A stretch of DNA of 64,000 nt from Rhizobium leguminosarum (GCF_017876795.1 NZ_JAGIOR010000001.1:4676501-4740500); one strand, 5' to 3'; counted from the stretch's first letter, positions 1 through 8,870 are shown. Notes: generated from the sequence alone by a model not told the origin. Translations and numbers: made by a program.

Positions 1-257
1 TCGTCTCCGACAAGACCGCCGTCACCTATCGGCGCATCTTCGCCAAGGTCGGCGACGGGCCGGAGCGGGCGATGATGGTCGGCAATTCGCTGAAATCCGA
101 CATCGTGCCGGCAATCGCCGCCGGCAGCTACGGCGTCTTCGTGCCGCACGAACTCACCTGGGTGCTGGAACATGTGGAAGAGCCGACGGAGGCGCCGCGT
201 TTCCGCAAGATCGGCCATCTCGGTGAATTGCGCGACCTGATCGACCGGCTGGCATAG
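1..257 (+). CDS. HAD-family hydrolase, C-terminal part
   Basis: Only the last 84 or so residues lie in the window; the gene starts upstream. The frame is open from base 3 and ends at a stop at 255-257. The segment MMVGNSLKSDIVPAIAAG matches motif IV of haloacid dehalogenase-like phosphatases (GNS..SDI, with the Asp that holds the catalytic Mg), followed by the usual V-P/W-x-L-E-H turn. The substrate cannot be told from this part. The converging secreted-protein gene ends 20 bp downstream. Confidence 0.8.
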   Translation, partial: VSDKTAVTYRRIFAKVGDGPERAMMVGNSLKSDIVPAIAAGSYGVFVPHELTWVLEHVEEPTEAPRFRKIGHLGELRDLIDRLA

Positions 258-277
258 GCGGACAAAAGCGCTCTGTT

Positions 278-787
278 TTATTGCGGCTTGGCAGGCGCCT
301 TCGGAAACAGCGTCGGGCGCTCCGGCTCGGCTGGTGGCTGCGGCTGCTTCGGCGCGGTGGCCAAAGGCTCGATCAGAATGCTGAAGGGGGCGCCAAGGCC
401 GCGACGCGGCGAGACCTTGGAATAATAGGGACGCAGCAGCCAGGTGGTGTTTTCCTTGACCGTCGTCTCGAAGCTCAAGCCGTCCTCGTCGGTGCCGAAG
501 AAGGCCTCGTCATCCGGTTTCGACAGGTCGAAGATCGCCAGGAAGGCAAACTTGCTCTTGGTGGCAAAGTCGATCTTCAGGTGCTGGCCGGTGCGCACCG
601 GCAGCGTGTAGACATGGCCGTTGCCGAACTTCGTCCAGCCCTTGAGCTGCATGGTGACGGCCGGGAACTGAAGTTTCTCTAGTTTCTCGCCGGGATCGAG
701 CTGCGGCGTCTGCGCCATGGCTGAGACTGGCAGGAGAAACAGGGCAGCGGCGGCGATCAATGTTCTCACGGATGTATCTTCTTTCAT
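278..787 (-). CDS. Secreted protein of unknown function
   Basis: 169 residues. The N-terminus is a clear Sec signal peptide (charged MKEDTSVR, hydrophobic LIAAAALFLLPVS, then AMAQ, with likely cleavage after AMA). The mature part is about 145 residues with no motif I recognise and ends in a proline-rich tail (PKQPQPPAEPERPTLFPKAPAKPQ region, residues about 146-169) typical of a flexible periplasmic linker. Its ATG overlaps the stop of the upstream tag gene by 4 bp (ATGA), so the two are probably translated from one mRNA. No link to DNA repair can be read from the sequence. Confidence 0.8.
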   Translation of the reverse strand: MKEDTSVRTLIAAAALFLLPVSAMAQTPQLDPGEKLEKLQFPAVTMQLKGWTKFGNGHVYTLPVRTGQHLKIDFATKSKFAFLAIFDLSKPDDEAFFGTDEDGLSFETTVKENTTWLLRPYYSKVSPRRGLGAPFSILIEPLATAPKQPQPPAEPERPTLFPKAPAKPQ

Positions 788-1413
788 GGACGAACCAAAG
801 CGGCGCGCATCGCCTCGACCTCAGGCCGGCAGAAGCAGCCCTCCAGATGATCGTTGACGAGACCCATCGCCTGCATGAAAGCATAAACTGTGGTCGGGCC
901 GACAAAGGTCCAGCCGCGTTTCTTCAGATCTTTTGAGATGACCGTCGATGTCGGCGTCGTCGGATTGGCGACGATATGATCACGGTCGACCGCTCCAGGC
1001 CGCTCGTTATGGCCGGGTTCGTATCGCCAGAAATAGTGGGCGAGAGAGCCGAATTCGTCTCTCAGCGCAATGGCGCGCCTGGCATTGTTGATGGTCGAGA
1101 CGATCTTGCCGCGATGGCGGATGATGCCGGCATCGGCCAGGCAGCGAGCGACGTCCTCGTCGCCGAAGAGAGCGACCTTCTCGAAATCGAAGCCGGAAAA
1201 GGCGGCGCGAAAATTCTCCCGCTTGCGCAGGATGGTCAGCCAGGAAAGGCCTGACTGGAAGCCTTCGAGGCAGATCTTCTCGAAGAGTCGAATGTCATTG
1301 GTGACAGGGCGGCCCCATTCCTCGTCATGATATCTGAGATAATCGGGCAGATTGGCATGCCAATGGCAACGGCTCCTGCCGTCCTTGTCGATGATGATGC
1401 CTGTCTCGCTCAT
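784..1413 (-). CDS. tag: DNA-3-methyladenine glycosylase I
   Basis: 209 residues, full length for the family. The enzyme excises 3-methyladenine from alkylated DNA (base-excision repair, cytoplasm). Family marks seen: RCHW near residue 16, the YHDEEWG motif, FQSGLSWLTILRKRENFR in the helix-hairpin region, and the C-terminal NDHLEGCFC. The first Cys, the His of YHDEEWG and the C-terminal H...C correspond to the zinc ligands of E. coli Tag. It is the first gene of a two-gene unit, with a 4-bp overlap to the secreted protein downstream. Confidence 0.95.
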   Translation of the reverse strand: MSETGIIIDKDGRSRCHWHANLPDYLRYHDEEWGRPVTNDIRLFEKICLEGFQSGLSWLTILRKRENFRAAFSGFDFEKVALFGDEDVARCLADAGIIRHRGKIVSTINNARRAIALRDEFGSLAHYFWRYEPGHNERPGAVDRDHIVANPTTPTSTVISKDLKKRGWTFVGPTTVYAFMQAMGLVNDHLEGCFCRPEVEAMRAALVRP

Positions 1414-1656
1414 GTCCGCTTCATTCCCGAGTCCGTCTGTTCGCCGAGTCCGCTTCGCTTTCCGGTCATGATTCCGGCTTTACCATTTGCAAACCGTCTT
1501 TCCAAACCGAACGGTAACCCTGACGAAAAGTTTATCCCACAGGTCGGCCTTTCATGAATCGATCTTTACCATTCGCTGGCGGATAGGGTGGCAGCGTCTT
1601 TGCCGGGCGGACAGTGCCGCCAGTGCATTTTCGGCCATTTGTAGAGAGTCCGTCCG

Positions 1657-2406
1657 ATGATGAAACCGCTTGTTCTTGCTGCAGCCCTGCTCGGCATTTT
1701 CTCCACGGCCGCCCTTGCAGACGACCGCTACGCCACTCGCCCACCTATCGTGCTCAGCCCCGACCTGACCGCGCCCTGGGTCAATCAACTCGGCGGCGGC
1801 ACGGTTCGTCCCGTCGTCTATCAGCGGCCGGTCGTCCAACCGCAGCAGCGCGGCCTTTTCCAGCGCCGCGTGCTGCGCCAGGCGCCGCAAGTGTCACCGC
1901 AGACCGTTTCGGCGATCAATCCCGGCATACCGGCGATCCGCCATCCGATCGAGCCGCAATACCTGCCGCAGATGGTTGACTACGACACCCAGGAAAAGCC
2001 CGGCACGATCGTCATCGATACCAACAACCGCTTCCTCTATCTGGTGATGCAGGGCGGCAAGGCGCGGCGTTACGGCGTCGGCGTCGGCAAGCCCGGTTTC
2101 GAATGGGCAGGCGCCCACAAGATCACCCGTAAGCAGGAATGGCCGGACTGGACGCCGCCGTCCGAGATGATCAGCCGCGAAGCTGCCAAGGGCCACTATC
2201 TGCCGGCGCGTATGGACGGCGGCGCGGAAAACCCGCTCGGCGCACGCGCCATGTATCTCGGCTCGACGCTTTACCGCATTCACGGCACCAACGCGCCCTG
2301 GTCGATCGGCAGCGCCGTCTCCTCCGGCTGCATTCGCCTGCGCAACGAAGATGTCGTCGACCTCTACGATCGCGTCAGCGTCGGAACCCGCGTCATCGTC
2401 ATGTAA
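1657..2406 (+). CDS. L,D-transpeptidase (YkuD/ErfK family)
   Basis: 249 residues with a signal peptide (MMKPLVLAAALLGIFSTAALA-D). A proline- and glutamine-rich linker covers about residues 25-105 and the YkuD catalytic domain about 110-249. The catalytic signature is intact: RIHGTN, then SSGCIRLRNEDV with the nucleophile Cys. Such enzymes form 3-3 peptidoglycan cross-links or attach proteins to peptidoglycan in the periplasm. The product is very similar in its catalytic half to the next gene (2758-3450), so the pair looks like a tandem duplication. They are separated by RIME repeats, so they are probably transcribed separately. Confidence 0.92.
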   Translation: MMKPLVLAAALLGIFSTAALADDRYATRPPIVLSPDLTAPWVNQLGGGTVRPVVYQRPVVQPQQRGLFQRRVLRQAPQVSPQTVSAINPGIPAIRHPIEPQYLPQMVDYDTQEKPGTIVIDTNNRFLYLVMQGGKARRYGVGVGKPGFEWAGAHKITRKQEWPDWTPPSEMISREAAKGHYLPARMDGGAENPLGARAMYLGSTLYRIHGTNAPWSIGSAVSSGCIRLRNEDVVDLYDRVSVGTRVIVM

Positions 2407-2419
2407 CGGCACACGTAGT

Positions 2420-2640
2420 AGCTAGAGCAATTCCAGCAAAAGTGTGCAGCGGTTTTGCGTCCGGAATTGCGTAGAAACAAGAAGATAGAGCATTTCCGCG
2501 TTTCGTAGAAAAACGGAAATGCTCTAGAACAGGATGATTTTAGGCTCGGTCGGCTTAAAATCTGAATCCTGTTCTACATTAAAGAGTTAGAGCATGATGG
2601 CGTCCGAAAACCGCACACACTTTTCGGCATCATGCTCTAG
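2420..2640. repeat. Cluster of RIME-type palindromic intergenic repeats
   Basis: Three adjacent palindromic units fill the gap between the two L,D-transpeptidase genes. The first, at 2424-2472, begins AGAGCAATTCC and closes with GGAATTGC. The second, at 2487-2527, has AGAGCATTTCCG against CGGAAATGCTCT. The third, at 2526-2640, is a long unit with AGGATGATTTTA, ATCCTGTTCT and a terminal palindrome from AGAGCATGATG to CATCATGCTCT. The long unit recurs at 14345-14454 and 19276-19385, and the short ones recur in part at 29730-29832. This matches the known Rhizobium-specific intergenic mosaic elements. Confidence 0.85.
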
Positions 2641-2757
2641 AAAGCCGCAAGAACAGGCGGCTCCCATCTCCAAAAATGCTCTATCCGGCCACGCCGATCT
2701 TGAATCGGGCAGAAGTTCATGTAGCTTCGAGCGAATTTGCTTGAGGGGAATCGATTC

Positions 2758-3450
2758 ATGATCAAATTAATGCCGGGTCTGGCTGCCGCCGGACTTGTCC
2801 TGTCCTTGATTTCTACATCCGCCTTTGCAGCGCCGGCCGGCTCCACGCCCGACAATACACGGCATCAGACGCAGATCGTGCGCGTCGCGCAGATGCCGAA
2901 ATATGTGAAGCCGGAGTTCAAGCGCAAGAAAGTGCGGCTGGTGACGCCGGAAGCGGCCGGCACCGTGATCATCGATACCAACAACAAGTATCTCTACCTC
3001 GTCGAAGGCAACAACCGGGCCACCCGCTACGGCATCGGCGTCGGCCGTGACGGCTTCGGCTGGTCGGGTGTCGTCAAGATCGGCCGGAAGGCCGAATGGC
3101 CGGGCTGGACGCCGCCGGCCGAGATGCGCCGCCGCGAAGCCGCCAAGGGCCATATGATTCCTGCCTTCCAGGAAGGCGGCGAGGACAATCCGCTCGGCGC
3201 CCGCGCCATGTATCTCTACCAGGGCGGCCGCGACACCATTTTCCGCATCCACGGCACCAACCAGCCCTGGACGATCGGCCTCAACATGTCTTCCGGCTGC
3301 ATCCGGATGATGAACGAAGATGTGACGCATCTCTATGATCGCGCGCCCGTCGGCACCAAGGTGATCGTCATCGGCCCCGGCAACAGGCAGGGCACGGTCG
3401 CCTTCGAGGACAGAGGTATCGACGTGCTGCGGACGATATTCGGCGGCTGA
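2758..3450 (+). CDS. L,D-transpeptidase (YkuD/ErfK family)
   Basis: 230 residues from the ATG at 2758. I prefer this start to the upstream TTG at 2737 because a strong GAGGGGAA Shine-Dalgarno lies at 2743-2750, 7 bp before the ATG. Signal peptide MIKLMPGLAAAGLVLSLIST with AFA-A cleavage. The YkuD domain ends with FRIHGTN and SSGCIRMMNEDV (nucleophile Cys). It lacks the long proline-rich linker of its upstream paralogue and has a longer C-terminal tail (GPGNRQGTVAFEDRG region). It acts in the periplasm on peptidoglycan. It is followed by a clear intrinsic terminator. Confidence 0.92.
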   Translation: MIKLMPGLAAAGLVLSLISTSAFAAPAGSTPDNTRHQTQIVRVAQMPKYVKPEFKRKKVRLVTPEAAGTVIIDTNNKYLYLVEGNNRATRYGIGVGRDGFGWSGVVKIGRKAEWPGWTPPAEMRRREAAKGHMIPAFQEGGEDNPLGARAMYLYQGGRDTIFRIHGTNQPWTIGLNMSSGCIRMMNEDVTHLYDRAPVGTKVIVIGPGNRQGTVAFEDRGIDVLRTIFGG

Positions 3451-3471
3451 GCAACACTCAGGAAAAAAACG

Positions 3472-3503
3472 AAAGGCGCTCTTTGACGCGCCTTTTATTT
3501 TTC
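3472..3503 (+). terminator. Rho-independent terminator after the second L,D-transpeptidase
   Basis: An 8-bp perfect stem, AAAGGCGC (3472-3479) with GCGCCTTT (3488-3495), an 8-nt loop and a T-rich tail (TTATTTTTCTT), 21 bp after the stop codon. Confidence 0.9.
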
Positions 3504-3575
3504 TTAGACATTGCGGCGGAAAGCTGGCACATCTGCGGCAAGGACGACTTATTTTTACAATATCGGGGCTATTCA

Positions 3576-4250
3576 ATGACATATGCGCTGCGTTCTTCCG
3601 CTTCGCTGCTTGCGGGCATCGCGTTCTTCACGATCTGTTCGGCAGCCTCCGCCTCGGCGGAAGACCTGCAATTCTCTGTCTACGGCGGTTACCAGACGGC
3701 ACCGCATAGCGGCGTCGATCTTTCCGACGGCACGCATTTCACCGCCGGCTGGGAAGGCAAGTCCTTCGGCAGCCCGCCTTACTACGGCGGCCGCGTCACC
3801 TGGTGGCTCGAGAACTTCAACAAGCCGAACTGGGGTATTTCGCTCGATTATACCCATGACAAGGTCTATGCCGACGACGATACGCTCGCCAAGACCGGCT
3901 GGTCGCATTTCGAATTCACCGACGGCCTGAACCTGCTGACGGTGAATGGGCTCTATCGCTTCCAGGATCCGGCTCGCCGCTGGACTCCCTATCTCGGCGC
4001 CGGTGTCGGCGTGAACATTCCGCATGTCGAAGTGATTCGTCCCGAGGGCAAGACCTGGGCTTATGAATTCGGCGGCGTGACATTGCAGGCCCAGGCCGGC
4101 GTCGACTTCAAGGTGACCGATCGCTGCTCGACCTTCGTCGAATACAAGGGCACCTATTCGCGCATCGACGTTCCGATCGACAGCGGCATGGACCTGAAGA
4201 CCAACATCTTCACGAATGCCGTCAACGTCGGCGTCGCGTTCCACTGGTAA
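3576..4250 (+). CDS. lpxQ: Outer-membrane beta-barrel protein, candidate lipid A oxidase LpxQ
   Basis: 224 residues from the ATG at 3576. An in-frame ATG at 3483 lies inside the preceding terminator and is rejected. Signal peptide MTYALRSSASLLAGIAFF, cut near ASASA-E. The mature part alternates short aromatic/hydrophobic strands with polar turns, shows GGYQTAPHSG, YLGAGVGVN and FVEYKGTYSR, and ends in the aromatic residue of VGVAFHW, as outer-membrane barrels do. Length, signal peptide and barrel form agree with what I recall of Rhizobium LpxQ, which oxidises the proximal glucosamine of lipid A to aminogluconate. The specific name is an inference; a generic OmpA/OmpW-like barrel is the alternative. 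Confidence 0.6.
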   Translation: MTYALRSSASLLAGIAFFTICSAASASAEDLQFSVYGGYQTAPHSGVDLSDGTHFTAGWEGKSFGSPPYYGGRVTWWLENFNKPNWGISLDYTHDKVYADDDTLAKTGWSHFEFTDGLNLLTVNGLYRFQDPARRWTPYLGAGVGVNIPHVEVIRPEGKTWAYEFGGVTLQAQAGVDFKVTDRCSTFVEYKGTYSRIDVPIDSGMDLKTNIFTNAVNVGVAFHW

Positions 4251-4277
4251 TTGAATAATTGAATTTTGGCTGCGGTG

Positions 4278-4721
4278 CTATTTGGTGCCGCAGCTGACCT
4301 TGCCCTCGACGGCATAGGGTTTGCTGCTGCCGCCTTCGATCGTCAGGGAATAGGTGCCGCTGAAATTTGCCGCCGGCTTGCCGCGTTCGCCGGCAACCAC
4401 GACCAGATCCAGCGTTGCTCCGCCCGTGTCATCTTCGCCGCCGTCGAAGACTTCCAGCAACAGATCGCCATCGCGCGACCAATGGTTGGTCAGATGCTGC
4501 GATTCGAAAACACGCTTTCCGAACACGGTCGATTGCGCCGGATCCTTGACAACAAGCGCGCCGCGGAAATGGTTGAGTTTGTGGCCGGCTTCGCTTTCGA
4601 AACCGCTTTCGAGCGTGAAGCGCGCTTCCTTGTCATCGGCGGAACAGAAAAAACGGCTATTCGCATGGGCAGTTCCTGCCGCAACGAGCAGTCCCGCAAG
4701 CACAATCATTCCCCGCCACAT
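4278..4721 (-). CDS. Secreted protein of unknown function
   Basis: 147 residues. Signal peptide MWRGMIVLAGLLVAAGTAHA-N with a good Ala-x-Ala site. The mature protein (about 127 residues) has two cysteines, FFCSADD near its start and VSCGTK at its end, which could form a disulfide joining the termini. No known domain recognised. It converges on the lpxQ candidate, 27 bp from its stop, and lies 39 bp upstream of nothing on its own strand except the glcF end, so it is probably monocistronic. Confidence 0.75.
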   Translation of the reverse strand: MWRGMIVLAGLLVAAGTAHANSRFFCSADDKEARFTLESGFESEAGHKLNHFRGALVVKDPAQSTVFGKRVFESQHLTNHWSRDGDLLLEVFDGGEDDTGGATLDLVVVAGERGKPAANFSGTYSLTIEGGSSKPYAVEGKVSCGTK

Positions 4722-4760
4722 CGTCTAAACTCCCGAGACCGGCCCGATCGGCCTTTCACT

Positions 4761-6071
4761 TCAGCCTAAGGGCAAACCTCTTAATTTTTCCGGCACAGTG
4801 CCGCCGTAGGCCCAATCGAGCAGCTCGACCGTATGCAGGATCGGCATGCCGGTGCCGGTGGCGATCTGGGTGATGCAGCCGATATTGCCGGTGGCGATGA
4901 CATCGGCCTTGGTCGCCTCGATATTCTTGACCTTGCGTGCCTTCAAGGCAGCCGAGATCTCCGGCTGCATGATGTTGTAGGTGCCGGCCGAGCCGCAGCA
5001 GAGATGGCCTTCGGCCGGATCGCGCACGGTAAAACCCGCCGCTTTCAGCAATTGCTTCGGCGCCAGCGTGATGCGCTGGCCGTGCTGCATGGAACAGGCG
5101 GAGTGATAGGCGACGGTGATGCCCTTCGGCATATGCGCCGGCAGGTCGAGGGTTGCGAGATATTCGGTGACGTCCTTGGCGAGGCCCGAGACCCTCGCCG
5201 CCTTTGCGGCATAGGCGGGATCGAGGCGCAGCATATGGCCGTAATCCTTGATCGTCGTGCCGCAGCCCGAGGCGGTGATGATGATGGCATCGAGCCCCTG
5301 CCCGTCGATTTCGCGTGTCCAGATGTCGACATTGGCCCGCGCACCGGCGAGCGCCTGTTCGGCGCGGCCCATGTGATGGACGAGCGAACCGCAGCACACC
5401 TCGCCTTCCGGCAGCACGACCTCGACGCCGAGCCGCGTCAGCAGCCGGATCGCCGCCGCATTGATGCCGGGATCGAGCACCGGTTGGGCACATCCGGAAA
5501 GGATCGCCACCCGCCCACGCCGTTCGATCTCCGGCAGGTGCGTGCCGGGTTTTGCCAAGGCCGAAGCTGCGGGGATGCGGCGCGGCGCAAGCGCCAGCAT
5601 GGCGGCGAAGGGTTTCAGCGCAGCTCCCCGCATCAGGCCGGCAAAAGGCCGGCCGAGGCGGGCGAGATTGAGAGCCAGGCGGAAACGGCCGGGATAGGGC
5701 AGCACGGCGGCAAGAATGGCACGCGTCAGCCTGTTCATGAACGGACGCTTGTAGGTCTTTTCAATATGGGCGCGGGCATGATCGACCAGGTGCATATAGT
5801 CGACACCCGAGGGACAGGTGGTGACGCAGGCAAGGCAGGAGAGGCAGCGGTCGATATGGGTGACGACCTCGGCATCGGCAGGCCGGCCGTTCTCCAGCAT
5901 GTCCTTGATCAGGTAGATGCGGCCACGCGGACTGTCGAGTTCGTTGCCGAGCGTCACATAGGTGGGACAGGTGGCGGTGCAGAAGCCGCAATGGACACAT
6001 TTGCGCAGAATCTGCTCGGATTCGGCGACATCGGGGTCGAGGAGCTGGGTCGGGGTGAAGTTGGTTTGCAC
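4761..6071 (-). CDS. glcF: Glycolate oxidase iron-sulfur subunit
   Basis: 436 residues from a GTG at 6071, chosen over an upstream in-frame start (6128) because GGAGG sits 8 nt before the GTG. Two ferredoxin-type clusters are near the N-terminus: CVHCGFCTATCP (about residues 25-36) and CLSCLACVTTCP (about 75-86). Two CCG domains follow (VCCGSLVHHMG and LCCGSAGTYN). It passes electrons from GlcD/GlcE flavins to the respiratory chain during oxidation of glycolate (or D-lactate) to glyoxylate. It is the last gene of the glcDEF operon; 69 bp separate it from glcE. Confidence 0.93.
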   Translation of the reverse strand: MQTNFTPTQLLDPDVAESEQILRKCVHCGFCTATCPTYVTLGNELDSPRGRIYLIKDMLENGRPADAEVVTHIDRCLSCLACVTTCPSGVDYMHLVDHARAHIEKTYKRPFMNRLTRAILAAVLPYPGRFRLALNLARLGRPFAGLMRGAALKPFAAMLALAPRRIPAASALAKPGTHLPEIERRGRVAILSGCAQPVLDPGINAAAIRLLTRLGVEVVLPEGEVCCGSLVHHMGRAEQALAGARANVDIWTREIDGQGLDAIIITASGCGTTIKDYGHMLRLDPAYAAKAARVSGLAKDVTEYLATLDLPAHMPKGITVAYHSACSMQHGQRITLAPKQLLKAAGFTVRDPAEGHLCCGSAGTYNIMQPEISAALKARKVKNIEATKADVIATGNIGCITQIATGTGMPILHTVELLDWAYGGTVPEKLRGLPLG

Positions 6072-6140
6072 TAGCGGGACCTCCGCTTTGGGAGGATCTC
6101 GGGCGTTGCGCCTGGGTACTCCGCGCACAGACTCATCTTC

Positions 6141-7340
6141 TCACCCCATCTTCCCCGGATTAAAAATCCCGGCCGGATCGAACTTCTCCTTCACCCGCCG
6201 CGACAGCATCGCCACCGCCTCGGGCTCCGGATGAAACGCCGCGGTGACCGCCCTCGCCTCGCTCGATGCGCGGATCAGCGTCGCATGGCCGCCGCCGAGC
6301 GCCTTGATATAGCGGCGGACCAGCTCGGCTTCGGGGCCGGCCTCCATGCGCATCCAGACGAGGCCGCCCTGCCAATCGTAGAACGCGTCGACGCCGGCTG
6401 CTAGGCGCAGCGCTGCGACCAGCTGATGGCCGGTGCCGGGAGCGACCGAGACACGCCAGACCGGCCGCAAAGTCGCATCGGCATAGGGCAGCACGTCACG
6501 GATTTCCTGCCAGAGCTTGCAGCTTTCCGGCTCATCCAGCCGCGTCACCGTGGCATAGGCCGACATTGCCGCCGCAAGCTTTTCCAAGCGCACGTCGACC
6601 GAGCCGGCCAGGCCTTCGATGCGCAGAACCGTCGCCTCGCCCTCCGGCAATCTGCCGTCGAGGAATTTCCACGTCACCGTCAGCGGCAGGTGGGCGGCGC
6701 CGGAGACTTCGACCGGCAGCGCCATCGCCGCCGCCATGGCGTTTGCCGCCTCGGCGTCGTTGAGACCGGAGAGAACCACCGTGCGCTCGGTCTTCGGACG
6801 CGGCGGCACCCGGAAGGTGACTTCGGTGAGGAAGCCCAGCGTGCCATGCGAGCCGGCGAACAGCTTGACGAGGTCGAGGCCGGTGACATTCTTCATCACC
6901 CGGCCGCCGGCCTTGATGATCTCACCCTTGCCGTTGACGAAGCGCACACCGAGCAGGCTGTCGCGGGCGGCCCCGGCGATCAGCCGACGCGGGCCGGAGA
7001 CATTGGCGGCAAAGACACCGCCGATCGTCGGCTCGCCCGAGGTGCCCATGACAGGGCGATGATCCATCGGCTCGAAGGCGAGCATCTGGCCGCTGTCGGA
7101 AAGGGCCGCCTCGACCTCTGCAAGCCGCGTACCCGATCGCACGGTCATGACCATTTCGCCGGGGTTGTAGGCGACGATACCGGCAAGCCCGGTCGAGCGC
7201 AGCCGGTCTTCGGCGATGACGGCATTGCCGAAGCCCGAGCGGGTATCGCCGCCGCAGATTGCAAGCGGCCGGCCGGCCTCGGCATGGGCGCGGACGATCG
7301 CCGCCGCCTCTTCCTCGCTCGTCGGCATCAGATCGATCAT
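6141..7340 (-). CDS. glcE: Glycolate oxidase FAD-binding subunit
   Basis: 399 residues starting at MIDLMPTSEEEAAAIVRAHA. The longer in-frame opening (to 7808) runs through glcD in another frame and is not real. The ATG overlaps the glcD stop by 4 bp (ATGA, 7337-7340). A PCMH-type FAD-binding domain covers the first 200 residues (PLAICGGDTRSGFGN, TIGGVFAANVSGPRRL, GRVMKNVTGLDLVKLFAGSHGTLGFLTEVTF), and a linked-oxidase C-terminal domain ends at FNPGKMG. It works with GlcD and GlcF at the membrane. Confidence 0.93.
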   Translation of the reverse strand: MIDLMPTSEEEAAAIVRAHAEAGRPLAICGGDTRSGFGNAVIAEDRLRSTGLAGIVAYNPGEMVMTVRSGTRLAEVEAALSDSGQMLAFEPMDHRPVMGTSGEPTIGGVFAANVSGPRRLIAGAARDSLLGVRFVNGKGEIIKAGGRVMKNVTGLDLVKLFAGSHGTLGFLTEVTFRVPPRPKTERTVVLSGLNDAEAANAMAAAMALPVEVSGAAHLPLTVTWKFLDGRLPEGEATVLRIEGLAGSVDVRLEKLAAAMSAYATVTRLDEPESCKLWQEIRDVLPYADATLRPVWRVSVAPGTGHQLVAALRLAAGVDAFYDWQGGLVWMRMEAGPEAELVRRYIKALGGGHATLIRASSEARAVTAAFHPEPEAVAMLSRRVKEKFDPAGIFNPGKMG

Positions 7341-8776
7341 GCGGCGGGGCGCCCTTCGAGCGGGAAGACCTTCGACGGGTTGAGGAGCCAGCCGGGATCG
7401 AAGGCGGCGCGCGCCGCCATCTGCTGGGCGAGATCGGCCTCTGAATATTGATGCCGCATCAGGTCGCGTTTCTCGATGCCGACGCCATGTTCGCCGGTCA
7501 GGCAGCCGCCGGCATCGACGCAGAGCCTGAGGATATCGTTGCCGGCCGCCTCGGCGCGAGCGGCATCCGCCGGATCGTTGGCATTGAAGAGGATCAGCGG
7601 ATGCATGTTGCCGTCGCCGGCATGGAAGACATTGGCGACCCGCAGGCCGTAATGATCGATGATCTCGGCGGTTCTCTTCAGCACGTGGGAAAGCTGGCTG
7701 AGCGGCACGGTGCCGTCCATGCAGATATAGTCGGCGATGCGGCCGGTGGCGCCGAAGGCGGATTTGCGGCCCTTCCAGATCAGCGCCGCTTCGGTCGCCG
7801 ACTGGCATTCGCGCACGGTCTTGACGCCGTGGCGGCGGGCGATCTCGACGATGTCCCTCAGCGTGGCGTCCATTTCCGCTTCCGACCCTTCGACCTCGAC
7901 GATCAGCAGCGCGCCGACATCGAGGGGATAACCGGCATGGGCGAAGGCCTCGCAGATCTCGATCGCCGGCTTGTCCATGAATTCGATCGCGACCGGGACG
8001 ATGCCGGCGGCGATGACATCGGCAACGCAGGCGCCGGCCTCTTCTGACGCTTCAAAGCCGAAGAGCACGGGCCGCGCCCCTTCCGGCTTGGCGATCAGCC
8101 GCACCGTCGCCTCGGTGACGATGCCGAGCTGGCCTTCATGGCCGCAGACGAGGCCGAGCAGGTCATAACCCGCCGCATCCAGCGCCTTGCCGCCGAGTTC
8201 GATCACCGTGCCGTCGACCAATACCATCCTGACGCCGAGCAGATTGTTGGTGGTGACGCCGTATTTCAGGCAATGGGCGCCGCCGGAATTCATGCCGATA
8301 TTGCCGCCGATGGTGCAGGCGGGCTGCGAGCTCGGGTCGGGCGCATAGAAAAAGCCGTCTGCGGAGACGGATTCTGAGATATTGAGATTGGTGACGCCGG
8401 CCTGAACGACGGCGACGCGGTTCTGCAGATCGATTTCGAGGATGCGGTTCATCTTCGACAGGCCGAGCACGACGGCATCCTCCTGCGGAATGGCACCACC
8501 GGAAAGCGACGTGCCTGCGCCGCGCGGCACGACCGGAATACCGTAGCGGTGGCAATAGCGCATGATGGCCGAAACCTCGGCCGTGGTGCGCGGCAGGGCG
8601 ACGGCGAGCGGCAGGCGACGGTAGGAAACGAATGCGTCGGTCTCGAACGGCACCAGCTCGCGGGCCTCATGCACCAGGCATTCCGGCGGCAGAAGATCGG
8701 TCAGATCGGCGACGATCTGGGCTCGGCGCGCCAGGACATCGGCGCGTGGCTCGAGAAACGATATGGCGTCGGACAT
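7337..8776 (-). CDS. glcD: Glycolate oxidase FAD-linked catalytic subunit
   Basis: 479 residues, full length. FAD-binding motifs VPRGAGTSLSGGAIP and CTIGGNIGMNSGGAHCLKYG, then GHEGQLGIVTEATV. The C-terminal FAD-linked oxidase domain carries ANVFHAGDGNMHPLILF and GCLTGEHGVGIEKRD. It oxidises glycolate to glyoxylate and feeds photorespiration-like or purine-derived glyoxylate metabolism. It is first in the glcDEF operon and diverges from a LysR-type regulator gene across a 164-bp region containing repeats that may be operators. Confidence 0.95.
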   Translation of the reverse strand: MSDAISFLEPRADVLARRAQIVADLTDLLPPECLVHEARELVPFETDAFVSYRRLPLAVALPRTTAEVSAIMRYCHRYGIPVVPRGAGTSLSGGAIPQEDAVVLGLSKMNRILEIDLQNRVAVVQAGVTNLNISESVSADGFFYAPDPSSQPACTIGGNIGMNSGGAHCLKYGVTTNNLLGVRMVLVDGTVIELGGKALDAAGYDLLGLVCGHEGQLGIVTEATVRLIAKPEGARPVLFGFEASEEAGACVADVIAAGIVPVAIEFMDKPAIEICEAFAHAGYPLDVGALLIVEVEGSEAEMDATLRDIVEIARRHGVKTVRECQSATEAALIWKGRKSAFGATGRIADYICMDGTVPLSQLSHVLKRTAEIIDHYGLRVANVFHAGDGNMHPLILFNANDPADAARAEAAGNDILRLCVDAGGCLTGEHGVGIEKRDLMRHQYSEADLAQQMAARAAFDPGWLLNPSKVFPLEGRPAA

Positions 8777-8870
8777 GGCGTTCTCCCTGAACCTCTTTCA
8801 TCGGGAAAATGACGACAGGAAATGGCGGCGGAAACCGGCCGCGAACCTCCCTGCCGCCGATAGACCCGGC

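Noticed and set aside
2528..2640. Hairpins considered as terminators or as a CRISPR-like array
   Set aside because: The palindromes recur at other intergenic sites as RIME units, lack T runs and have no spacer-repeat periodicity. No CRISPR array was seen anywhere in the window.
7341..7808. 5' extension of the glcE frame to 555 codons
   Set aside because: It overlaps glcD in another frame; the ATG at 7340 forms the standard 4-bp overlap with the glcD stop and begins the family sequence.
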